Part shown: positions 1 to 7,980 of the stretch, piece after piece | How positions within the stretch are numbered: the stretch's first letter is position 1 | Layout: the number at the start of each line of letters is the position of its first letter | DNA from: Sphingomonas sp. LaA6.9 | GTDB taxonomy: Bacteria; Pseudomonadota; Alphaproteobacteria; Sphingomonadales; Sphingomonadaceae | NCBI RefSeq assembly: GCF_022601895.1 | Contig: NZ_JAKVIO010000012.1 | Coordinates: 1-64,000 of the forward strand | Length of the DNA: 64,000 nucleotides | Direction: 5' to 3' | Made by a program: the position numbers and the translations under genes | The notes under the pieces: generated by a model | What the model was told of the DNA's origin: nothing | The model's database searches: none | Seen by the model: only the letters and a program-made list of their open reading frames with translations

Positions 1-299
1 TAGGCGGGGTAGTCACCCGGGGTGCGATGATAAAGCTCCGCGGTTTCTTCGAAATGGCTCTTGGTATTCAGGCCAATACCGATCACGAGGGTTGGCCGCG
101 TAATGGGCGGCAGCCAACGAACACGGCTCAGTTCCACGCGATCACACTGGTCAAGCAGCTCTGCTCGACGCCCAGGCTCCCAAGTAAGCAACGCCTCCAC
201 GCCGCTCGCCAGGCGAGAGTCTACCGGTGCCACCGACGTGTCGTCGGGAACGAAACCAAACGCCGGCTGCTCATCGATCAGAAAGCTTGCCAATCGCAT
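1..299 (-). CDS. FAH-family hydrolase, N-terminal part (runs off left edge)
   Basis: The reverse strand reads an open frame from an ATG at 299 to the window edge. The product starts MRLASFLIDEQPAFGFVPDD and contains WLPPITRPTLVIGIGLNTKS. This is the usual N-terminal subdomain and entry into the catalytic fold of the fumarylacetoacetate hydrolase family, and it resembles the complete FAH gene at 6716. An AAAGGA-type ribosome site lies about 8 bases upstream. The gene follows the VOC gene at 340 by 40 bases on the same strand, so both are probably co-transcribed. In ring-cleavage pathways such proteins hydrolyse or hydrate the open-chain product. The catalytic metal-binding part is outside the window, so the exact reaction is unknown. 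Confidence 0.8.
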   Translation of the reverse strand, partial: MRLASFLIDEQPAFGFVPDDTSVAPVDSRLASGVEALLTWEPGRRAELLDQCDRVELSRVRWLPPITRPTLVIGIGLNTKSHFEETAELYHRTPGDYPA

Positions 300-339
300 T
301 ATCGTATATTCCTTTGCAGCTTATCTCGCCATGTCGCGC

Positions 340-1593
340 CTAGGCGAGCGGTCCGAGAAACACCTGTCCATTGAAGGCGTCGGAGCGTCCAGGAACTTGA
401 TCCGGCCAGGTCGATACCGGCCCTGCCGGCGCGCGCGCTCCTCGGGTCTCTCCGTTCCAACCGACTTGGTCCATAGACCAATAGAGCAGCAAGCAATGAC
501 CATCCGGGTCGAAAGCCCATACGGCGTGGTCGATGCCCGGGTGCACACCGGGGGTCAGGTCGTCGCGGACCGTCACGCCCCGTTCACGCAGAAAATCGAT
601 GGCGCGACGGAGTTGACGGTAGTTCCCAAGCTGCAGCCCAAACCACGCGAGCGTGCTATGCGCACTGAGCCCCAGTTTATCGCGCAGTTCGATCGGCACG
701 AGCGCCAAGGAGTGATGCTCAGTGTTATTGCGCAGATAGATGATCTGTGACTCGCCTACCGGCACACGTTCCGTTTCTACAAATCCCATGGAGTCGCGAT
801 AGAATTGCAGAGCCCTTTCCGCGTCCTCGACCAGGAGACCTACTGGGCCAATACGCGTGATCTTGAATGGTCGGGACATGAGGATGCCATCGACTTCATG
901 CACCGGAGGCAAGGTCTCAATGTCCCGGTGACCTGCGGTCAGATCGACGCCCGCAGCAGCAGCATCATCAATCTCTTGCCATTCGCTCGGCTGAGGGAGT
1001 TCGGGAGGCTTCTCGATACGTTGATAGAGCGTCGTCGGCTTGCTTCGACCATCCCAACCGATCTGTTCAATGCCGTAATAAATTTCGTTCGCGCGTCCCT
1101 CGGAATCTTCGATGTAGCAGTGCCAGTTCGATCCCGGCATGTCACGACCTGCAATAAGGACCCGAATCCCACGTGCCGCGAAATAGTCTCGGCCATTCAC
1201 CACTTCGGCGAGGCTGCCGACCTGCCATGTGATCTGGTTTGTGGTGATCTCTTTGACCGGATTTCGCTTCCGCAGTATCCGTTCGCCAAGGTCGTTCACG
1301 CTTGTGCTGATCAACACCAGCGTGTGATGCTCGGTATTGTGCCGGAGCATCACGACGTCGCGGTCCTTGATCATCTTGATCAAGGGTCGAACGACCGCAG
1401 GTGCATTTTGCGCAACGTCCTGTCGCTCCGAGATTCGGAAGCCGAGGATTTCGGTATAGAAGCGAACGCCCTCTTCGAACTTCGCTAACGTGAGGCCGAA
1501 GTGCCCTAGCCGCGTGATTTGAAACGGCCGCTCAAGCAGGACACCGCCCACGTCATATTGCTGTTCAGCCTGTTTAATTGACGCCATCGTCAT
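340..1593 (-). CDS. VOC family protein, two-domain extradiol dioxygenase-like
   Basis: The protein has about 417 residues and two vicinal-oxygen-chelate domains, each opening with an RPF(Q/K)ITR(L/I)G motif. This is the layout of type I extradiol dioxygenases. The start at 1593 is chosen because GGTGGAA lies 5-11 bases upstream; an in-frame start at 1623 lacks such a site. In the first domain a His (LGHFGLTL) and a Glu (NEIYYGI) fit metal-ligand positions. The matching His of the next module appears replaced (ITWQVG), and the second domain has Pro and Leu at the ligand positions. The family call is firm, but ring-cleavage activity is doubtful from these residues. It sits between the nitroreductase and the FAH gene, all on the minus strand. 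Confidence 0.8.
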   Translation of the reverse strand: MTMASIKQAEQQYDVGGVLLERPFQITRLGHFGLTLAKFEEGVRFYTEILGFRISERQDVAQNAPAVVRPLIKMIKDRDVVMLRHNTEHHTLVLISTSVNDLGERILRKRNPVKEITTNQITWQVGSLAEVVNGRDYFAARGIRVLIAGRDMPGSNWHCYIEDSEGRANEIYYGIEQIGWDGRSKPTTLYQRIEKPPELPQPSEWQEIDDAAAAGVDLTAGHRDIETLPPVHEVDGILMSRPFKITRIGPVGLLVEDAERALQFYRDSMGFVETERVPVGESQIIYLRNNTEHHSLALVPIELRDKLGLSAHSTLAWFGLQLGNYRQLRRAIDFLRERGVTVRDDLTPGVHPGIDHAVWAFDPDGHCLLLYWSMDQVGWNGETRGARAPAGPVSTWPDQVPGRSDAFNGQVFLGPLA

Positions 1594-1726
1594 CAATGGT
1601 TCCACCTTTGATGTCCAACGCACAAAAATTGCGTTTGACTATTATGACATTTCCACGCGGCGCAGCGGTGCCGAGCTCGTTGATTTTGCGGGCGCCCAGC
1701 CTTCACCGCGCCGGAATTGACCGCCC

Positions 1727-2323
1727 CTAGAGAATCCGGCACGCCTCTTCGAAATCCAGCCGCGGCATACGGGGGAAGCCAGTTGCGCCGTCCCGGTAAC
1801 CGATATTGCAAAGAAAATTGGTGGTCCATCGACCGTCGGGAAAGAACTCGGCGTCAAGAGTCGCCCGATCAAATCCCTGCATTGGCCCCGCGCCTAGTCC
1901 GAGCGCGCGCGCGGCAATAATCAGATAGGCGCCCTGCATCGCCGAATTGCGCGTCGCTGTGTCGAGTGCCATCTCGGGCATGTTTTCGAATAGCGGCTTG
2001 ACGTCGAGGTACGGCACAAGCTTCGGCATGTATTCGTAAAACTCTTTGTCGTAGGCGATGATGACGCAGCATGGCGCCGCCATGGTCTTGCCAACATTCT
2101 TCTCGCTAATATGAGGCTTGAGGCGCTCCTTGCCCTCGGGCGATGTGACGAACACGAAGCGGGCCGGATTGGTGTTGGCGCTGGTCGGCCCCATCCTTAC
2201 GACATCGTACAGATGCCGAAGCAGGCTTTCAGGCACTGGCTTATCAAGCCAAGTGTTGGCTGTTCGCGCTTCGCGAAAAATCAGATCAAGTCCGGCGTCA
2301 TCCAGTTCCGTCAAAGCTTCCAT
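1727..2323 (-). CDS. Nitroreductase family protein (RutE/HadB-like)
   Basis: A protein of about 198 residues beginning MEALTELDDAGLDLIF. GPTSANTNPARFVFV (FMN-binding region), a central ATRNSAMQGAYLIIAARALG helix and GLGAGPMQGFD are typical of the small nitroreductase subfamily that includes malonic semialdehyde reductase RutE, which has a similar length. The start at 2323 has GGAG 8 bases upstream; an upstream in-frame start at 2383 would add 20 unlikely residues. It is probably an FMN-dependent NAD(P)H oxidoreductase acting on a small aldehyde or enoyl intermediate of the local catabolic pathway. The substrate cannot be read from sequence. It is the first gene of the minus-strand block and diverges from the VOC gene at 2839. 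Confidence 0.85.
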   Translation of the reverse strand: MEALTELDDAGLDLIFREARTANTWLDKPVPESLLRHLYDVVRMGPTSANTNPARFVFVTSPEGKERLKPHISEKNVGKTMAAPCCVIIAYDKEFYEYMPKLVPYLDVKPLFENMPEMALDTATRNSAMQGAYLIIAARALGLGAGPMQGFDRATLDAEFFPDGRWTTNFLCNIGYRDGATGFPRMPRLDFEEACRIL

Positions 2324-2838
2324 CGTCAAACTCCAGTTCACGGCCATCCGAACGATACGTTCGAGGCAGAATAGCCCTGCCATTAGCCCAACGTAGTTTT
2401 ATACGCAATCGTCATTTTGACATGGACGTCGAAGGCTCGCTGACGGTATGGCGGGTCGAGAGGGGCACGAAACTTATATTGAGGCAATTTCTCGTTCATC
2501 TTCTGCACTCAAATAAAAAAGGCGCCACTTGACTCACGGGCGGGGATTTTCTCGCCGCTGATTCTGGACGGCGGTAGCCGAAGCGATCGCTCCAGGCTTG
2601 GTGGCGTGACGCCGCAGATCGTGCGCAACTGGGTGTTGCGCTTCAACGCGGCTATGCCCGCGACTTGAACGACTCTTCTGACCGTTAGGCACAGTTTCCC
2701 ACTTCTCCGGGATTTGCGAACGACAACGCCAAACCCATTGCCTCTCCTCTCTTAAAATGACAAACATGTTCAAATCTAAAAATCTCGCGCCCGCCGGCGC
2801 GGTGCCGGTTGCGAAGCTTGGTAAGAGGAAACCTTTGA
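2324..2838. promoter_or_regulatory. Divergent control region with operator-like palindrome
   Basis: This 515-base gap separates the minus-strand nitroreductase from the plus-strand VOC gene and should hold both promoters. No coding frame in it looks like a protein. At 2410-2422 the minus strand reads TGTCAAAATGACG, one mismatch from the perfect TGTCA-N3-TGACA palindrome in front of the TetR gene at 13773-13785. The position, about 90 bases upstream of the nitroreductase start, suits regulation of that block. The operator role is inferred. Confidence 0.5.
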
Positions 2839-3477
2839 ATGACGACCGACCTCCATGCCAATACGACAACCGCCTATGTGCCCGAGCGGCGTCAAACGCC
2901 ACATCCGCGCGAGTACGCTCATATCGTGCTAAAAACGGCCCGCACGAAGGACATGATTGCTTGGTACTGCAAGGCACTCGGCATGTCGGTTGTGCTGGAG
3001 ACCCCGTTCATAAGCTTTTTGACGTGGGACGACAGCCAAGACCGACTAGCGCTTATAGAGGTGCCGCAGGCGGCCGCGATGCGGGGTCCGCAGTCCAACT
3101 TGCATCATGTCGCCTTCACCTACGACAGGCTGGCCGACACCGTCTCCGTTTACCGCGCGCTCAAGGCCGAGGGTATCGAGCCGCACTGGTGCGTCAACCA
3201 TGGTGTGGCGACCTCATTTTATTATCACGATCCCGATCAGAACAGCGTCGAGTTGAGTGTCGAGAACTTTCCCGATCGCGACACGCTCAACGCTTGGCTC
3301 CGCACAGGTGCGTTTAACCGCAACCCGATCGGGGTAACGCTGGATCCGGATGAACTGGCGGCGCGGGTTGAGAGCGGCGAGCCCGAGGCCTCGATCCTGC
3401 AGCCTCACCCGGAGCATGGCGACCTGCTCCAACCGGAGCTTGAGCGCATAATGCGTGAGCGCCAGGCTCAAGCCTAG
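2839..3477 (+). CDS. VOC family extradiol dioxygenase
   Basis: A 212-residue protein with one VOC unit of two modules. H28 (EYAHIVLK), H90 (LHHVAFTY) and E138 (NSVELS) sit where the two His and one Glu Fe(II) ligands of type I extradiol dioxygenases fall. The pattern resembles small biphenyl-diol or catechol ring-cleavage enzymes. AAGAGGA lies 9 bases before the ATG. It is probably the enzyme that opens the aromatic ring in this cluster, giving a product suited to the alpha/beta hydrolase at 5549. The exact catechol is unknown. It diverges from the nitroreductase, and the MFS gene follows after a 230-base gap with its own operator-like site. Confidence 0.8.
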   Translation: MTTDLHANTTTAYVPERRQTPHPREYAHIVLKTARTKDMIAWYCKALGMSVVLETPFISFLTWDDSQDRLALIEVPQAAAMRGPQSNLHHVAFTYDRLADTVSVYRALKAEGIEPHWCVNHGVATSFYYHDPDQNSVELSVENFPDRDTLNAWLRTGAFNRNPIGVTLDPDELAARVESGEPEASILQPHPEHGDLLQPELERIMRERQAQA

Positions 3478-3548
3478 CTGGGCGGGATCGACATTCGGCG
3501 CAGCCAGATCAGGTAGCGGCAATGGCGCATTTTTGAAATGGACGAATA

Positions 3549-3561
3549 TGTCATTTTGTTA
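3549..3561. promoter_or_regulatory. Operator-like TGTCA-N3-TGACA variant upstream of MFS gene
   Basis: The sequence TGTCATTTTGTTA matches the inferred palindrome with two mismatches in the right half. It lies about 150 bases before the MFS start, within the 3478-3707 gap. It is weak alone and is listed because it recurs with three better sites in the same cluster. Confidence 0.3.
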
Positions 3562-3707
3562 TAGCAGCGAGATCGTTCCATAGCGCCTGAGGGCGTTTTC
3601 GAGCGATAATCGTCGAAATCGTTTCGAGCCCCGTCTTCGCCAGCCAAGGGCAATAAGGGCGAATCGATTCAAGCAATCACCAAGCAATTCTGCGGAGAGA
3701 TCCTGAC

Positions 3708-4979
3708 ATGAAAATGACGGATATGGAGTGGAGAAGGGGCTGGCACGTCGTTCTCGGAGCATTTCTGGGTCTGGCCAGTGGACCGCTCATCTACCAACAT
3801 ATCTCCAGCATATTCATGCTCGAAATGGTCCGCGAATTCGGCTGGTCGCGCAGCCAGGTCTCCAGCATCATGGGGATGGTCGCAGTGGGCGCGGTGACTG
3901 CTCCGATCACGGGATACGTGGTCGACCGTGTTGGTGCGAAACCGGTGATCTTCGCGGGAACGATCGGCCTCGCGATCGCCTACATGCTTTACGCAATCCT
4001 CCCGTCGAGCATCGGAAACTACCGCCTGGTGGTGGCCCTGTCAGCGGTATCCGGGGTAGCGTGCAGCGCCCTGACCTACACGCGCACAGTCAACGCCTGG
4101 TTCGACAAACAACGTGGAACAGCGTTGGCGATCGCGGCGACGGGCGTTGCTGTTTCCGGGCTGGTGATGCCGCTGGTGCTGCGCCAGGTCATCGATGCCG
4201 AGGGCTGGCGTGGGGGGTACGTGTTGCTCTCGACTCTGGTGTGGGTCGTAGGACTGCCGGCCATCTTCCTGATGTTCGCGCGCCCACAGCCCGAACGAAA
4301 TCGGCTTCAGCCTGTCCGTCCAGCCCAGCGGGAGCCTTGGCGCGCCATGTTCCGTCTGCCCGCCTTCTGGCTCATCTTCGGCGCTATGATGTTCGTTCAC
4401 ATTCCCGCGGTCGGAACGTTGAGCCATTTTGTGCCAGTCATGGTGAGTAAGGGTTTTAACGAAGATCAGGCTGCCCTCCTGCTCTCTTTGTACAGTTTCT
4501 CTGTGCTGATCGGACGACTCTGCGTCGGATATTTTCTTGATCGCACCAATCCTCACTACGTCGCCTTCGTGATCACCATGAGCGGCGCGATCGGCATTCT
4601 TGCCCTTCTGGCGATCCCCTTACCGGGTATTGCTTTAGCCGCCTGCGTCACCATGCTGCTGGGCGTTCAAATGGGCGCTGAACTCGATTTTCTACCGTAC
4701 TTCGTATCCCGCCACATGACGCTGCGCATTTACGCGTCGGTCTACGGGATCATGACATCATCCATTCTTCTATCGGCCGGCATCGCGGTGCAGACCTACG
4801 GTCTCCTTTACGATCTCAACGGCAACTACACGGTGGCGCTGATCGTCGGGGCGATCTTCTTTGCGATGGGCGCGCTTGCCTTTCTCATGCTCGGGCGGGT
4901 CCCGCTTGCAACGAATGAAGCCATTCCGGACGAGGGCGAGCCTCCGCCAGTCGGTGAGCGTGCTCTGGCTGAAGGGTGA
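3708..4979 (+). CDS. MFS transporter
   Basis: A 423-residue major facilitator protein with about twelve hydrophobic segments. Between segments 2 and 3 it has GYVVDRVGAKPVIFAG, the MFS loop motif, and a matching loop in the second half (GYFLDRTNPH). The length fits the family. GGAGAG stands 8 bases before the ATG, supporting this start. The closest style is the oxalate/formate antiporter-like group often found in aromatic-acid clusters. Its place between a ring-cleavage dioxygenase and a ring-cleavage hydrolase suggests it imports the aromatic substrate or exports an intermediate across the inner membrane. The substrate is not readable. Confidence 0.9.
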   Translation: MKMTDMEWRRGWHVVLGAFLGLASGPLIYQHISSIFMLEMVREFGWSRSQVSSIMGMVAVGAVTAPITGYVVDRVGAKPVIFAGTIGLAIAYMLYAILPSSIGNYRLVVALSAVSGVACSALTYTRTVNAWFDKQRGTALAIAATGVAVSGLVMPLVLRQVIDAEGWRGGYVLLSTLVWVVGLPAIFLMFARPQPERNRLQPVRPAQREPWRAMFRLPAFWLIFGAMMFVHIPAVGTLSHFVPVMVSKGFNEDQAALLLSLYSFSVLIGRLCVGYFLDRTNPHYVAFVITMSGAIGILALLAIPLPGIALAACVTMLLGVQMGAELDFLPYFVSRHMTLRIYASVYGIMTSSILLSAGIAVQTYGLLYDLNGNYTVALIVGAIFFAMGALAFLMLGRVPLATNEAIPDEGEPPPVGERALAEG

Positions 4980-5548
4980 TCTTCTTCTCTCCGGCCCAGT
5001 TCAGCTTCGATTGAGATTGAAGAAGCGCGGGCTTTCAGCATGTCGGTCGCGCAACAGGGACCTGGGGTAGCGAATGAGCAGGCCGGTCGAGCCGCTAAGA
5101 AGGGCCCCATTCCCGGGTGCAGGTGGACCGGGATCGCAAGCGCCATCTCGGGGTGCGACGATCAACGCACGCCTCCTGATGCCGCCATAAAGACCGGTTG
5201 AATCCGCCCAGGGAGTACGTGGGCGGGGGCGATCGCCACTCATCCGCCTCGAACCTTGCTGCGCATGCTCCCAAGCGCGAACGACGCCCTATCGGTTGAA
5301 GTGTCCTTAAATGTCTTATTGACATAAACGTGCAGTTTGATAATTCTGCGACACGTTAAGCAACAACAGACCGGATGCCATGCGGCCAGTTCGCTTCCGT
5401 GCAGCCGTGGGAGGGTGTCGATGGCTACGGAAAGGGTCTTTACCAGACCATCGGGTCGCCTCCCTCCAACGCCCAACTCGTCGCGGTATCGCCCGCGCGG
5501 CGACCGGGGCTTTTATTTCGTTTTAAGCCAAGACCTCTGGAGTACATC
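4980..5548. other. Gene-free interval before the hydrolase
   Basis: I see no credible coding frame in these 569 bases. The right half is more AT-rich and contains the promoter/operator-like segment listed at 5312-5344. The left half has no recognised repeat or mobile-element end. Confidence 0.5.
5312..5344 (+). promoter_or_regulatory. Probable promoter overlapping an operator palindrome
   Basis: TGTCTTATTGACA at 5312-5324 is one mismatch from TGTCA-N3-TGACA, and the wider ATGTC-N5-GACAT is a perfect inverted repeat. Its right arm contains a consensus -35 box TTGACA (5319-5324). A GATAAT/TAATTC -10-like element follows at 5339-5346 with sub-optimal spacing. A repressor bound here would cover the -35 box of the hydrolase promoter. 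This is inference from sequence only. Confidence 0.45.
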
Positions 5549-6457
5549 ATGACAGCAAACACCGCCGATGTTCCCTATCGTAGCTTCTGGACCTACGTGT
5601 ATGACGTTCCGCACAAGGTGGACTGGATCGACGCGGGGGGGGTGAGGACGCGGTACATCGAGGCAGGCGATCCTTCGAAGCCGACGGTCCTGATGCTCCA
5701 TGGTATTGCGGGAAGCCTCGAGAATTTCATGGCCAACATCGGGCCGTTCTCGAAGGATTTTCACGTCCTAGCAATGGATTTTGTCGGAACGGGTTTTTCG
5801 GATAAGCCCGACAAAGATCTGTTTATCGCTGACTATATTGCCCAGGTCGACGGCTTCCTGAAGGCGAAGAACGTCGAGAAGGCCTCTTTGATCGGCGTGT
5901 CGCTCGGGTCGTTCGTAACTATGGCCTTTACCGCCAAGTATCCCGAGAAGGTCAACAAGATTGTGATGATCGCCGCCGCCGGCAAGCTCGTGCCGGCGAT
6001 GCTGGCCGCTGCCGTAAAACCCGACACCGCAGCGATCGCGGAACACATCCGCAAGCGGCGGATCAGTACAGTCCAGAACCCCACATGGGAAGCCGTGCGC
6101 GAGATGTTCGATGAATTGATCTTGGAAGAGAAGAACAAGATCGATGACGTTATCGGTGTGCGCCAAAGTATCTACAAACTGCCAGAAATGCCGAGCTCTA
6201 TGGAGCGGATCGTCGCGCTATTGTCGCCCCAGGCGATTGCTGAGAATCTTGTCGCCCAGGAGCACTGGGATCATCCCAAGGTGCCAGCCCTGTTCATCGA
6301 AACGCCGGACTCGCACGACTTCTCGTATGACATCTGCCAAGAGGTAAAAGGGAACCCGAACGTTACCGTTCATCCCATCCCGAAGACCAAGCACTGGCCT
6401 CAGTTCGAGGCGCCGGAAACCTTTAACCAGGTTGCGATCGACTTTATCAAGGCTTGA
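5549..6457 (+). CDS. Alpha/beta hydrolase, meta-cleavage product hydrolase type
   Basis: A 302-residue alpha/beta-fold hydrolase. It has the oxyanion-hole HGIAG (51-55), the nucleophile elbow GVSLG with S118, an acid region around ETPDSHD and H282 in KTKHWPQFEAP, completing a Ser-Asp-His triad. Length and motifs match BphD/MhpC-like hydrolases that split the C-C bond of 2-hydroxy-6-oxo-dienoates after extradiol ring opening. The start at 5549 has CTGGAG 8 bases upstream; a longer frame from 5375 is rejected. Together with the dioxygenase at 2839 and the FAH enzymes this makes a meta-cleavage route likely. Substrate side chain unknown. Confidence 0.85.
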   Translation: MTANTADVPYRSFWTYVYDVPHKVDWIDAGGVRTRYIEAGDPSKPTVLMLHGIAGSLENFMANIGPFSKDFHVLAMDFVGTGFSDKPDKDLFIADYIAQVDGFLKAKNVEKASLIGVSLGSFVTMAFTAKYPEKVNKIVMIAAAGKLVPAMLAAAVKPDTAAIAEHIRKRRISTVQNPTWEAVREMFDELILEEKNKIDDVIGVRQSIYKLPEMPSSMERIVALLSPQAIAENLVAQEHWDHPKVPALFIETPDSHDFSYDICQEVKGNPNVTVHPIPKTKHWPQFEAPETFNQVAIDFIKA

Positions 6458-6715
6458 GCCACAGGCGGCCCGTCACGTCCGAACGGCGTGGCGGGTCGAC
6501 AAGTACCAGCGTTGAGAGCCCGCCGCCGCCCCCCCCGCTAAGGATCTATGGGCGGCGCGCAAACGACGTCAACCCGCCGGGGCGAATGCAGGTTTCTGGC
6601 GATCCGGTGACAAGCGATTGTGCGCATCAGTTGGTGCAATGGATCCCTTGGGTCCGCAGCGGTTCGGAACCCCTTCCGCGACCGATGCAAGATTGAGACA
6701 AAATGGGAGAATTCG

Positions 6716-7585
6716 GTGAAACTTGCATCCTACATGATCAGCGGTCGGAGTTCCTACGGTGTGGTCATCGATGATGAAATCTTGGATATCGGCGGTCGGC
6801 CAGGTGCTCCGGCAACGTTGCTCGATGCGCTGACGGTTCCTCAGGCTTCGCTGCTGGAGCTGCCAGCCGGAACTCACCCGGCAGGCTCAGACCGCATCGC
6901 CGTGTCGGATGTGACGTGGCTTCCGCCGATCTGGAATTCGGACAGAATCATCTGCGTCGGCCTCAACTATCGCTCGCACGTTCTGGAACTCGGACGCGAG
7001 CCACCCGAGCATCCAATGCTGTTTGTTCGCTTTGCTGACAGCCTCGTCGGACAGGATGAGCCTCTCGTGCGGCCACGCGCGTCGCAGATGTTCGACTTTG
7101 AGGCCGAACTCGCGGTCGTGATTGGAAAGGGCGGCCGGCACATCGCAGCAGAACGGGCCATGGAACATGTCGCGGGTTTTGCTGGCTTCAACGATGGCTC
7201 GATACGGGATTTCCAGTTTCATTCCGGGCAGTTCCTGTCCGGGAAGTCCTTCTGGAGATCCGGCGCGTTCGGACCGTGGATCGTGACGGCAGATGAGGTT
7301 GGCGACATCTCGAACCTTGAGATCAGGGCGCTGTTAAACGGGCAGGAAATGCAGCGGGCGAGGTTCGACGATCTGTTGTTCGGCGTTCCAGACCTGATCG
7401 CCTACATCTCGCAAGTGATGCCGTTGCAGACCGGCGACGTCATCGCAACTGGCACAACCGGAGGAGTGGGTGCCGCGCGCAACCCTCAAGTCTGGATGAA
7501 GCCCGGAGATGTGATCGAGGTCGTGATCGACAAGATCGGCACACTCCGCAATACTATTGTCGATGAAGCTGATGCTGCGGCCTGA
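6716..7585 (+). CDS. Fumarylacetoacetate hydrolase family protein
   Basis: A 289-residue protein with an N-terminal subdomain (VKLASYMISGRSSYGVVIDD) and the FAH catalytic fold. Visible motifs are ICVGLNYRSH, the acidic metal-binding segment FDFEAELAVVIGK, FNDGSIRDFQF and TGDVIATGTTGGVG. The GTG start at 6716 follows GGGAGA by 6 bases. Family members hydrolyse acylpyruvates or hydrate 2-oxopent-4-enoates, which would be the step after the alpha/beta hydrolase. It resembles the partial gene at 1-299, so the cluster has two FAH enzymes. The 258 bases before it hold no recognisable feature. Confidence 0.85.
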   Translation: MKLASYMISGRSSYGVVIDDEILDIGGRPGAPATLLDALTVPQASLLELPAGTHPAGSDRIAVSDVTWLPPIWNSDRIICVGLNYRSHVLELGREPPEHPMLFVRFADSLVGQDEPLVRPRASQMFDFEAELAVVIGKGGRHIAAERAMEHVAGFAGFNDGSIRDFQFHSGQFLSGKSFWRSGAFGPWIVTADEVGDISNLEIRALLNGQEMQRARFDDLLFGVPDLIAYISQVMPLQTGDVIATGTTGGVGAARNPQVWMKPGDVIEVVIDKIGTLRNTIVDEADAAA

Positions 7586-7641
7586 CGACCTGAGGCCCTT
7601 TGTCAGAGGATCGATGGTAACAAGTGCTTGCCCAGGACCGG

Positions 7642-7870
7642 TTACGTCGGCTGCATAGTGCCTCGACCGGGCTTCGGGTTTCCGTTCGTGGCGCTCGATA
7701 ATGTACGGATGTCGGCCTCGATCTGACTGGTAGAGGTTGAGACACCGCATTGCCGCTGTTTTCGGGTCAGTTCGGCGAACCAGCGCTCTACCTGATTGAT
7801 CCAGGATGTCGAGGCGGGCGTAAAGTGAACATAGTGTGCGTCAAAGCGCGCGATCGTTACCGGCATGCAC
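7642..7870 (-). pseudogene. IS630 family transposase, C-terminal remnant
   Basis: The minus-strand frame contains VHFTPASTSWINQVERWF (near 7835-7780) followed by AELTRKQ. This is the C-terminal DDE-domain signature of IS630 transposases, including the last acidic residue region. No N-terminal two thirds is present, and the tail after IEADIRTL departs from the family, so the copy is truncated and decayed. It lies between the FAH gene and the broken acyl-CoA ligase. The 5' limit is approximate. Confidence 0.75.
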
Positions 7871-7980
7871 TGGGCGAGCGGTTCGCCTTCTCGCCACTGC
7901 TTGTCCGTCGATGCATCGCCGAAGGCAAGTCGCTCAACCGCCAGCCCAAACAGTAAATGATAGAAAAAGAGGACAGGATC

